Part shown: positions 43,482-52,438 of the stretch, one piece after another | Position numbering within the stretch: the stretch's first letter is position 1 | Layout of the letters: every line of letters begins with the position of its first letter | Translations under genes and position numbers: made by a program | The notes under the pieces: generated by a model | The model's database searches: none | The model's input: the letters and a program-made list of their open reading frames with translations, nothing else | Told to the model about the DNA's origin: nothing | From: Streptomyces netropsis | GTDB taxonomy: Bacteria > Actinomycetota > Actinomycetes > Streptomycetales > Streptomycetaceae | NCBI RefSeq assembly: GCF_014203545.1 | Contig: NZ_JACHJG010000001.1 | Location: forward strand, 124,001-188,000 | DNA length: 64,000 nucleotides | Direction: 5' to 3'

Positions 43482-44285
43482 TCAGGCCGCCCCGGCGCCG
43501 TCGAGCAGGCCCAGCAGATACTGCCGTCCGGGCCCGGCCAGCTGGGCGAAGTCGGCCGTGTGGGGATGCCAGAGCTTCTCGTACTCCCAGCTGAGCCAGC
43601 CGTCCCAGCCCGCCCGGCTGAGCTCGCCCACGCAGGCGCCCAGCGGCAGCACCCCCGAGCCGAGGGCGAGCGGGGTCGGGTCCTCGGCCGAGGCGACGTC
43701 CTTGACCTGCACATAGCCCAGGTGCGGGGCGACCGCCGGGAAGCTGACGGCCGGTTCCTCACCGCCGAGCCAGGTGTGCAGCACGTCCCACACCGCGCCG
43801 ACGCTGGGGTGCCCGACGGGACCCAGGACCCGGGCGGTATCGGCGGCCCGGGGGTGCGAGTCGTGCGTCTCCAGCAGCACCCGGACGTCCCGGTCGGCGG
43901 CGAGCGGCGCGACGGCCCCGAGCCGCCGGGCCGCTCGCGCGTCGGCCTCCGCCGCCGGCGACCCGCCACCACCGGGGAAGACCCGGACGTACGGCGCCCC
44001 GAGGTCCCCGGCGAGCCGGATCAGGTCCTCGAGCTCGCCGAGCACGGCCTCGTCGGCCTGCTCCGCGGCGACCCGCGCGTACCCGGCCACGGCCAGGATC
44101 CGCACCCCCGCCTCCGCGAACTCCCCGGCCACCCGGGCCCGCTCCGCCGCCCCGATCCCCGGATGCACGGGTTCCTCCGGGTGGGCCCGCAGCTCCACGC
44201 CGTCGTAGCCGTACGCGCCCGCGAGCCGCACCACCTCCGGGACGGGCAGACCGGGCACGGCGAGGGTCGAGAAGGCCAGCTTCAT
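43482..44285 (-). CDS. sugar phosphate isomerase/epimerase family protein
   Basis: TIM-barrel protein of 267 aa in the AP-endonuclease-2-like fold. The first strand reads MKLAFSTLAVPGLPVPEVVR and the next GYDGVELRAHP. Metal-site residues are probable in RVLLETHDSHP, VGAVWDVLHTW and GYVQVKDVAS, with a C-terminal WLSWEYEKLW. Such proteins isomerise, epimerise or dehydrate sugar-like substrates. It is divergent from the three-gene Gfo/Idh-DUF993-isomerase operon and probably acts on the same compound. Confidence 0.85.
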   Translation of the reverse strand: MKLAFSTLAVPGLPVPEVVRLAGAYGYDGVELRAHPEEPVHPGIGAAERARVAGEFAEAGVRILAVAGYARVAAEQADEAVLGELEDLIRLAGDLGAPYVRVFPGGGGSPAAEADARAARRLGAVAPLAADRDVRVLLETHDSHPRAADTARVLGPVGHPSVGAVWDVLHTWLGGEEPAVSFPAVAPHLGYVQVKDVASAEDPTPLALGSGVLPLGACVGELSRAGWDGWLSWEYEKLWHPHTADFAQLAGPGRQYLLGLLDGAGAA

Positions 44286-44487
44286 ACGGGCTCCGTAGGT
44301 CGTCGGCGTGGCGCGGGTGGGCGGTGGCGGCCACCGCGCGTGTCCTTCGTGATCCGTTTCCCGCTGGGCCGACGAAAATGCCCCCGGGGCGGCAAACGGT
44401 GCGAATCGCCGCATGGGCACCGGCCGAGGTGCTAGCTTCGCAGGCGCTCGTGACAGGTCGTGGCCGGCGAGGAGAGGACCCCCTCCG

Positions 44488-45699
44488 ATGACGCACAGAA
44501 CGGCCGGGGCAGCCGGGGGCAAGGCCGGTGGTGCCGCCAGGACCGCCAGGACGATACGCATCGCGATGAACGGCGTGACCGGCCGCATGGGCCACCACCA
44601 GCACCTCGTGCGCTCCGTTCTCGCCCTGCGCGAGCAGGGCGGCATCGATCTCGGGGACGGGACCGCGCTGTGGCCCGAGCCGGTCCTCGTGGGGCGGAGC
44701 GAGGGCAGGATCCGGGCGCTCGCCGAGCGGTACGGCGTCCCGGAGTGGTCCACCGACCTCGACGCCGTCCTCGCCGACCCCAGCGTCGACGTCTACTTCG
44801 ACGCCCAGATCACCGCCGCCCGCGAGGCCGCGCTGCGCAAGGCCATCGCCGCGGGCAAGCACGTGTACTGCGAGAAGCCGACCTCCCTCGACGTCGGCGG
44901 AGCCCTCGACCTCTACCAGCGCGCCCGGCGGGCGGGCGTCAAGCACGGCGTCGTCCAGGACAAGCTGTTCCTGCCGGGGCTGCGCAAACTCAAACGGCTC
45001 GTCGACGGCGGCTTCTTCGGCCGGGTGCTGTCCGTGCGCGGCGAGTTCGGCTACTGGGTCTTCGAAGGCGACTGGCAGCCCGCCCAGCGGCCCTCGTGGA
45101 ACTACCGCGAGGCGGACGACGGCGGCATCACCGCCGACATGTTCCCGCACTGGGAGTACGTCCTGCGTGAACTCTTCGGGCCCGTACGGTCCGTGCAGGC
45201 GCACCTGGCCACCCACATCCCCCGCCGCTGGGACGAGCGCGGCGAGCCGTACGAGGCGACGGCCGACGACGCCGTCTACGCGATCCTCGAACTGGAGGGC
45301 GGTGTGGTCGCGCAGCTCAACTCCTCCTGGGCGGTGCGGGTGCACCGCGACGAGCTGCTGGAGTTCCAGGTCGACGGCACCGAGGGCTCGGCCGTCGCCG
45401 GGCTGCGCTCCTGCCGGGTGCAGCACCGCTCGGTCACCCCGAGGCCCGTCTGGAACCCCGACCAGCCGGCCACGGGCGACTTCCGGGCGCAGTGGCAGGA
45501 GGTCCCGGACAACGAGGACGACGGGGCCGGCGCCAACGCCTTCAAGGCGCAGTGGGAGCTGTTCCTGCGCCACGTGGTCCTCGACGAGCCCTGGCGCTTC
45601 GACCTCCTCGCGGGGGCGCGCGGCGTGGAACTGGGCCTGTTGGCCCGGATGTCCGCCGCGGACGGCCGCCGGATGGACGTAGGGGAGCCGGGGCGGTGA
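44488..45699 (+). CDS. Gfo/Idh/MocA family oxidoreductase
   Basis: NAD(P)-dependent dehydrogenase of 403 aa for a sugar or cyclitol. The Rossmann domain starts TIRIAMNGVTGRMGHHQHLV, an unusual NGVTGRMG variant of the GxGxxG loop. HVYCEKPTSLD is the conserved EKP motif with the catalytic lysine, and the substrate domain includes DGGITADMFPHWEYVLRELF. GGAGAGG precedes the ATG. It is the first gene of a tightly coupled operon: the next gene starts inside its stop codon (GTGA). Confidence 0.9.
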   Translation: MTHRTAGAAGGKAGGAARTARTIRIAMNGVTGRMGHHQHLVRSVLALREQGGIDLGDGTALWPEPVLVGRSEGRIRALAERYGVPEWSTDLDAVLADPSVDVYFDAQITAAREAALRKAIAAGKHVYCEKPTSLDVGGALDLYQRARRAGVKHGVVQDKLFLPGLRKLKRLVDGGFFGRVLSVRGEFGYWVFEGDWQPAQRPSWNYREADDGGITADMFPHWEYVLRELFGPVRSVQAHLATHIPRRWDERGEPYEATADDAVYAILELEGGVVAQLNSSWAVRVHRDELLEFQVDGTEGSAVAGLRSCRVQHRSVTPRPVWNPDQPATGDFRAQWQEVPDNEDDGAGANAFKAQWELFLRHVVLDEPWRFDLLAGARGVELGLLARMSAADGRRMDVGEPGR

Positions 45700-46853
45700 T
45701 CCGGCTGCCGGACGCCGCCGGTGCCCTGCGCGCCTACGTGCCCCGCACCGTGCCCCCGGCCGTGCCCCCCAAAGGCCCGCCCCCGGCGTCCCGTACCGTC
45801 CTGGCCGCCGCCCACGTCGTCGCCGACCCCTTCGGCAACACCACCGGCCACGGCCCCGCCGACCTCGACTGGGACGCCACCCTCGCCTTCCGCCGCCACC
45901 TGTGGGCGCACGGCCTCGGGGTCGCAGAGGCGATGGACACCGCCCAGCGGGGCATGGGCCTGGACGCCCCGGCCGCCGCCGAACTCGTCCGCCGCTCGGC
46001 CGCCGAGGCGAAGGCCGTCGGCGGCCACCTCGTCTGCGGGGCGGGCACCGATCAGCTGACGCCCCCGTACGGCACCCCGGCCGACGTCGCCGCCGCCTAC
46101 GAGCAGCAGCTCGCCCACGTCGAGGGACACGGCGCCACGGCCGTCGTCATGGCCTCCCGGGCCCTCGCGGCCGTCGCCACCGGAGCCGACCACTACAAGG
46201 AGGTTTACGGGCGGCTGCTGCGCCAAACGGCCCGACCCGTCATCCTCCACTGGCTCGGCCCCATGTTCGACCCCGCCCTGGAGGGCTACTGGGGCAGCAC
46301 CGACCTGGACACCGCGACCGACACCTTCCTCGACATCGTCGCCGACCGGCCGGACAAGGTCGACGGCGTCAAGGTGTCCCTGCTCGACGCCGACCGGGAA
46401 CGCGCGCTGCGCCGCCGCCTCCCCCCAGGGGTGCGCTGTTACACGGGCGACGACTTCCACTACCCCGAGCTCATCGAGGGCGACGCCCACGGCCACAGTG
46501 ACGCCCTCCTCGGCGTCTTCGACCCGCTGGCGCCCCTCGCGGCCCACGCGACGCGGCTGCTGGACTCCGGTGACCGGCAGGGCTTCCGCGCCCTCCTGGA
46601 CCCCACCGTCGCCCTCTCCCGGCACCTCTTCGAGCCGCCCACCCGGTTCTACAAGACGGGCGTCGTCCTGCTGGCCTGGCTGGCCGGTCACCAGGATGCC
46701 TTCGCGATGGCGGGCGGGCTGCACTCCGCGCGCTCCCTGCCGCACCTCGCGCGCGCCTACGAACTGGCCGACGGCCTCGGGCTGTTCCCCGACCCGGGAC
46801 GCGCCGAGGACCGGATGGCGCGGCTGCTGGCGGTGCACGGGGTGGAGCGGTGA
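45696..46853 (+). CDS. DUF993 / dihydrodipicolinate-synthase-like aldolase
   Basis: TIM-barrel aldolase-type protein of 385 aa. Lys226 in VDGVKVSLLD is placed like the Schiff-base lysine of the DHDPS family, and CYTGDDFHYPELIEGD follows as in family members. Several aromatic and histidine residues line the likely pocket (HWLGPMFDP; GADHYKEVYGR). The GTG overlaps the preceding stop, and the next gene again starts in its own stop codon. It probably cleaves or forms a C-C bond in a keto-sugar acid; the substrate is not known. Confidence 0.85.
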   Translation: MIRLPDAAGALRAYVPRTVPPAVPPKGPPPASRTVLAAAHVVADPFGNTTGHGPADLDWDATLAFRRHLWAHGLGVAEAMDTAQRGMGLDAPAAAELVRRSAAEAKAVGGHLVCGAGTDQLTPPYGTPADVAAAYEQQLAHVEGHGATAVVMASRALAAVATGADHYKEVYGRLLRQTARPVILHWLGPMFDPALEGYWGSTDLDTATDTFLDIVADRPDKVDGVKVSLLDADRERALRRRLPPGVRCYTGDDFHYPELIEGDAHGHSDALLGVFDPLAPLAAHATRLLDSGDRQGFRALLDPTVALSRHLFEPPTRFYKTGVVLLAWLAGHQDAFAMAGGLHSARSLPHLARAYELADGLGLFPDPGRAEDRMARLLAVHGVER

Positions 46854-47698
46854 GCGGCCCCGCGCCTCCCGCCGCACCGGCGGGGTTCAGCCTCAACCAG
46901 CAGACCGTACGGCAGTGGTCGCTCCCCGAGCTGGCGGCGGGCTGCGCGGCGGCCGGGGTGCGGCGGGTGGGGCTGTGGCGCGAACCGGTCCGGGAGTACG
47001 GCGCCACGGCCGCCGCCCGGCTCGTGCGGGACGCGGGACTGACCGTCACCAGCCTGTGCAGGGGCGGTTTCCTGACCGCCCCCGACCCGGCCGGAAGGGC
47101 CGCGGCCCTCGCCGACAACCGGGCGGCGGTGGAGGAGGCCGCCGTGCTCGGCACCGACACCCTCGTGCTGGTCTCGGGCGGTCTGCCGCCGGGCAGCCGG
47201 GATCTGGCCGGGGCCCGCGAGCGGATCGCCGACGCGCTGGCCGAGCTGGGCCCGTTCGCGGCGGGGCACGGGGTGCGGCTCGCGATCGAACCGTTGCACC
47301 CCATGTACGCCGCCGACCGCTGTGTGGTCTCGACGCTGGGTCAGGCCCTCGATCTCGCCGAGCGGTTCCCCGCCCGGCAGGTCGGGGTGGTGGTGGACAC
47401 CTACCACCTGTGGTGGGACGACACGGTGGCCGCACAGCTCGTACGGGCGGGGGAGAGCGGCCGGATCGCCGCGTTCCAGCTCGCCGACTGGGTCACCCCG
47501 CTGCCCGAGGGCGTCCTGCTGGGGCGGGGGCAACTGGGGGACGGCTGCGTGGATCTGCGCTGGTTCCGCGAACGGGTGGCCTCCGCCGGGTACACCGGGG
47601 CCGCCGAGGTCGAGATCTTCAATCCCGCACTCTGGGCGCGCGAGGGGGCCGATGTCCTCGCTGAGGTGCTGGATCGCTACCGGCACCATGTGCTCTGA
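46850..47698 (+). CDS. sugar phosphate isomerase/epimerase family protein
   Basis: TIM-barrel protein of 282 aa. It starts SLNQQTVRQWSLPELAAGCA, with metal/active-site stretches VRLAIEPLHPMYAADRC, VGVVVDTYHLWWDDTV, IAAFQLADWVTPLP and AAEVEIFNPALWAR. The Glu/Asp/His/Glu series matches a divalent-metal epimerase or isomerase. It overlaps the DUF993 gene by 4 nt (GTGA) and is the last gene before a strong terminator. Confidence 0.87.
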   Translation: MSGPAPPAAPAGFSLNQQTVRQWSLPELAAGCAAAGVRRVGLWREPVREYGATAAARLVRDAGLTVTSLCRGGFLTAPDPAGRAAALADNRAAVEEAAVLGTDTLVLVSGGLPPGSRDLAGARERIADALAELGPFAAGHGVRLAIEPLHPMYAADRCVVSTLGQALDLAERFPARQVGVVVDTYHLWWDDTVAAQLVRAGESGRIAAFQLADWVTPLPEGVLLGRGQLGDGCVDLRWFRERVASAGYTGAAEVEIFNPALWAREGADVLAEVLDRYRHHVL

Positions 47699-47863
47699 GT
47701 GAGCAGGTGCGTCATTCCGGTCACGGACCGTCGCGATCGGTAACGGATCGATAACTCCTCGAAATCGCTGCAACCCTACGACGCCCGAGTGAGTCGTACA
47801 TGGCATCGGGCTTCCCGGGGAGGGATCCGGGGGGATTCGGGGAAGCCGATTCTGGGGGGAACG

Positions 47864-47901
47864 CGAGGGGCCCGGTCGTCGGACCGGGCCCCTCGAATTT
47901 T
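47864..47901 (+). terminator. Rho-independent terminator after the DUF993 operon
   Basis: A 14-bp perfect stem (CGAGGGGCCCGGTC and its complement), 4-nt loop GTCG, then AATTTT. It closes the 44.5-47.7 kb operon before the helicase gene. Confidence 0.9.
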
Positions 47902-47962
47902 CCCCGTGCGCCGACTCCTCAGGGGTTGTCCACAGGCCCGAACGCCTGTCGGACCCGGGCGG

Positions 47963-47968
47963 TACCGT
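47963..47968 (+). promoter_or_regulatory. possible -10 element for a leaderless helicase mRNA
   Basis: TACCGT lies 6 bases before the ATG at 47975, with no ribosome site between them. This spacing would put the transcript start at the A of the ATG. No good -35 was found, so it is tentative. Confidence 0.4.
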
Positions 47969-47974
47969 CGGGAC

Positions 47975-50194
47975 ATGGTGCAACTGGCAGTGGTCGAAGG
48001 GGTCCTCGAGCGGATCACCTACGCCAACGAGGAGAGCGGTTACACGGTCGCCCGGGTCGACACCGGCCGGGGCAGCGGCGATCTCCTCACCGTCGTGGGC
48101 TCCCTCCTCGGCGCCCAGCCGGGGGAGTCGCTGCGCCTGGAGGGCCGTTGGGGCTCCCACCCGCAGTACGGGCGGCAGTTCACCGTGGAGAACTACACGA
48201 CGGTGCTGCCCGCCACGATCCAGGGCATCCGCCGCTATCTGGGCTCCGGCCTCATCAAGGGCATCGGCCCGAGGATCGCCGACCGCATCGTCAGTCACTT
48301 CGGCACGGACACCCTGGAGATCATCGAGGAGGACCCGAAGCGCCTCATCGAGGTCCCCGGACTCGGGCCCAAGCGCACCAAGTCGATCGCTGCCGCCTGG
48401 GAGGAGCAGAAGGCCATCAAGGAGGTCATGGTCTTCCTCCAGGGCGTCGGCGTCTCCACCTCCATCGCCGTGCGCATCTACAAGAAGTACGGCGACGCCT
48501 CGATCTCCGTCGTCCGCAACCAGCCCTACCGCCTGGCCGCGGACGTGTGGGGCATCGGCTTCCTGACCGCCGACCGCATCGCCCAGTCCGTCGGCATCCC
48601 GCACGACAGCCCCGAGCGGGTCAAGGCCGGTCTCCAGTACGCCCTGTCCCAGTCCACCGACCAGGGCCACTGCTACCTCCCCGAGGAGCGGCTGATCGCG
48701 GACGCCGTGAAGCTGCTCCAGGTCGACACCGGGCTCGTCATCGACTGCCTCGCCGAACTCGCCGCCGACGAGGAGGGCGTGGTCCGCGAGCAGGTCCCCG
48801 GCCCCGAGGGCGGAGCGCCCGTCACCGCCGTCTACCTCGTCCCCTTCCACCGCGCCGAGCTGTCGCTGGCCGGACAGCTGACCCGGCTGCTGCGGACCGA
48901 GGAGGACCGGCTCGCCGTCTTCCAGGGCGTCGAGTGGGACAAGGCCCTGGCCTGGCTCGCCGACCGCACGGGCGCCGAACTGGCCCCGGAGCAGCAGCAG
49001 GCGGTCCGGCTGGCGCTGTCGAAGAAGGTCGCGGTCCTCACCGGCGGCCCCGGGTGCGGCAAATCCTTCACCGTACGGTCCGTGGTCGAGCTGGCCCGCG
49101 CCAAGAAGGCCAAGGTGGTGCTCGCCGCGCCCACCGGGCGGGCCGCCAAGCGGCTGTCCGAGCTGACCGGCGCCGAGGCCTCCACCGTGCACCGGCTGCT
49201 GGAGCTCAAGCCCGGCGGCGACGCCGCGTACGACCGCGACCGCCCGCTGGACGCCGATCTGGTGGTGGTCGACGAGGCGTCCATGCTGGACCTCCTCCTC
49301 GCCAACAAGCTGGTCAAGGCCGTGCCTCCGGGTGCCCACCTGCTGCTCGTCGGGGACGTCGACCAGCTGCCCTCCGTCGGCGCGGGCGAGGTGCTCCGCG
49401 ACCTCCTCGCCCCGGACGGGCCCGTCCCCGCGGTCCGGCTCACCCGCATCTTCCGGCAGGCGCAGCAGTCCGGCGTGGTGACCAATGCACATCGCATCAA
49501 CTCCGGGGTGCCGCCCATCACTCAGGGGATGACGGACTTCTACCTCTTCCCCGAGGAGGACACCGAGGAGGCCGGCCGGCTCACCGTCGACGTGGCGGCC
49601 CGGCGCATCCCCGCGAAGTTCGGCCTCGACCCCCGCCGCGACATCCAGGTGCTGGCGCCGATGCACCGTGGCCCGGCCGGCGCCGGCACCCTCAACGGCC
49701 TGCTCCAGCAGGCCATTACGCCCGCCCGCCCCGATCTGCCCGAGCGGCGCTTCGGCGGCCGGGTCTTCCGCGTCGGCGACAAGGTCACCCAGATCCGCAA
49801 CAACTACGAAAAGGGACAGAACGGCGTCTTCAACGGCACGGTCGGGGTGGTCACCGCCCTCGACGCCGACGAGCAGCGCCTGACCGTGCGTACCGACGAG
49901 GACGAGGAGGTCGGCTACGACTTCGACGAGCTCGACGAACTCGCCCACGCCTATGCGGTGACCATCCACCGATCGCAGGGCAGCGAGTACCCCGCGGTGG
50001 TGATCCCGGTCACCACGGGTGCCTGGATGATGCTCCAGCGCAATCTGCTCTATACCGCCGTGACCCGGGCAAAACGGCTCGTGGTGCTGGTGGGCTCACG
50101 GAAGGCGCTCGGGCAGGCGGTGCGCACCGTGTCGGCCGGAAAGCGCTGCACAGCGCTTGATCATCGGCTCGGAGGTGGCGTTCGTCTCGGTTGA
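47975..50194 (+). CDS. recD2: RecD2-like ATP-dependent DNA helicase
   Basis: SF1B 5'-3' helicase of 739 aa, of the RecD2 type that acts without RecBC. The N-terminal OB-like part starts VEGVLERITYANEESGYTVA. Helix-hairpin-helix segments are GSGLIKGIGPRIADRIVSHF and RLIEVPGLGPKRTKSIAAAW. The helicase core has Walker A VLTGGPGCGKSFTVRSV, Walker B VVVDEASMLDL, motif III GDVDQLPSVGAGEVL, and motifs V/VI in AVTIHRSQGSEYPAVVIP and LLYTAVTRAKRLVVLVG. No recB or recC gene is near. Likely role is DNA repair or replication-fork processing. Confidence 0.92.
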   Translation: MVQLAVVEGVLERITYANEESGYTVARVDTGRGSGDLLTVVGSLLGAQPGESLRLEGRWGSHPQYGRQFTVENYTTVLPATIQGIRRYLGSGLIKGIGPRIADRIVSHFGTDTLEIIEEDPKRLIEVPGLGPKRTKSIAAAWEEQKAIKEVMVFLQGVGVSTSIAVRIYKKYGDASISVVRNQPYRLAADVWGIGFLTADRIAQSVGIPHDSPERVKAGLQYALSQSTDQGHCYLPEERLIADAVKLLQVDTGLVIDCLAELAADEEGVVREQVPGPEGGAPVTAVYLVPFHRAELSLAGQLTRLLRTEEDRLAVFQGVEWDKALAWLADRTGAELAPEQQQAVRLALSKKVAVLTGGPGCGKSFTVRSVVELARAKKAKVVLAAPTGRAAKRLSELTGAEASTVHRLLELKPGGDAAYDRDRPLDADLVVVDEASMLDLLLANKLVKAVPPGAHLLLVGDVDQLPSVGAGEVLRDLLAPDGPVPAVRLTRIFRQAQQSGVVTNAHRINSGVPPITQGMTDFYLFPEEDTEEAGRLTVDVAARRIPAKFGLDPRRDIQVLAPMHRGPAGAGTLNGLLQQAITPARPDLPERRFGGRVFRVGDKVTQIRNNYEKGQNGVFNGTVGVVTALDADEQRLTVRTDEDEEVGYDFDELDELAHAYAVTIHRSQGSEYPAVVIPVTTGAWMMLQRNLLYTAVTRAKRLVVLVGSRKALGQAVRTVSAGKRCTALDHRLGGGVRLG

Positions 50195-50360
50195 GTTTAC
50201 CAATCAGGGCGAAGGGGGCAGGATGGGCAGGCTGGGCGGCACTGAGTGCCGCCTTTAGGCCCTATGGCCGACCCCGAGTGCACGTACATCGTCCAAATGG
50301 GGGAAGGTAGGGGTAGTCAGGGCACCTCGAAGAAGAGGCACAACGTCGGTGAGGGATGAC

Positions 50361-51650
<1,290 letters not shown>

Positions 51651-51672
51651 CGCGTAAGCGTGACGTAGCCGT

Positions 51673-51722
51673 ACGACGAAGGCGCCCCACCCCTGGAAGA
51701 GGGGGTGGGGCGCCTTCGTCGT
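51673..51722 (+). terminator. 21-bp hairpin terminator of citA
   Basis: The arm ACGACGAAGGCGCCCCACCC and its complement pair over 21 bp around a short loop (TGGAAGAG), starting 23 bp after the citA stop. Confidence 0.9.
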
Positions 51723-51780
51723 GCTCGACGCGGACGCGGACGCGCAGAGAAGCTTCATGCGCCAATGTATGTACCAACTA

Positions 51781-51830
51781 GAAGGCGCCTCGGCTCCGAT
51801 CCCCCCACGGGTCGGAGCCGAGGCACCTTC
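51781..51830 (+). terminator. second hairpin downstream of citA
   Basis: GCCTCGGCTCCGA pairs with TCGGAGCCGAGGC (13 bp), extended after one mismatch by GAAGG/CCTTC, around a 12-nt loop. It would back up the first terminator or act on transcripts from the other side. Confidence 0.8.
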
Positions 51831-52193
51831 CGTTCCCCGGTTCGGATTCCCCCCACGGGATCCGGCCGGGCGCCTCGGCGTGCCGGGCGCGTGGCACCGG
51901 CGGACGCGATCTGCCGGGACGCGTACGGGAGGGCCGCTCAAAGCTCCCCAGGTACGTGCCCCGGCCACGCGTGGCCGGTTTCGTCCCCCAAGACGATCCA
52001 GCACTGCATGGTTAGACCATCCACCCCCCTGAATGGTTACCTGCATATTGCTGTGATCTAGGTCTCTTGCCATAACTGGACGTAAAAGGGCAAGCCCACC
52101 GTCCGCCAAATCGCACCGGGTGCGGTGCGGGTGTTGTGCCGGTTATGTGGATTTCGTGAAGCGTGGTCGCTGGGCGCTCGGCCCACGTACTGA

Positions 52194-52438
52194 GTTCTCC
52201 GGGGGCAACCGCCGGGCCTCCGGCCGGGGTCGTGGTTCGGCGGGGCCGTGCTGCGTTCTCCGGGGCACCCCCGGGCCCCGGGCCGGGGACGTGGTTCGGC
52301 GGGGCCCATGTGCCGTCCTCCGGGGGCAACCCCCGGACCCCGGCCGGGGGTGCAGGCCAGTGCGGCTTACGGGCTGTGTCCTCCGGGGGCAACCCCCGGA
52401 CCCCCGGTCGAGGCCGCAGTCAGCGCGGCCTACGTGAA
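52194..52438. repeat. four tandem hairpin repeats of about 61 bp
   Basis: Units start at 52194, 52255, 52315 and 52378 (spacing 61, 60, 63). Each begins with a form of GTCCTCCGGGGGCAACCCCC, which can fold as CCGGGGG-CAA-CCCCCGG, and continues with a diverging CCCGGCCGGGG part. The last unit runs into the final codons of copA. They could act as a terminator array for copA on the minus strand. Confidence 0.8.

Larger units (their letters stand above)
51651..52429. other. 779-bp gene-free region between citA and copA
   Basis: It begins with two hairpin terminators. A patch at about 52000-52170 is clearly less GC-rich than the rest, includes the inverted repeat ATGGTTAGACCAT (52008-52020), and has no convincing reading frame. 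The region ends with four tandem hairpin repeats. I see no gene. Confidence 0.7.

Noticed and set aside
46757..49969. A 1070-codon open frame on the minus strand
   Set aside because: It is antisense to the RecD2-like gene and the isomerase gene and reads through the terminator between them.
52194..52438. CRISPR array
   Set aside because: The four repeats are adjacent tandem units without unique spacers, are imperfect, and no cas gene is near; the RecB-like nuclease at 2 kb is 50 kb away and not a Cas4 in a cas locus.
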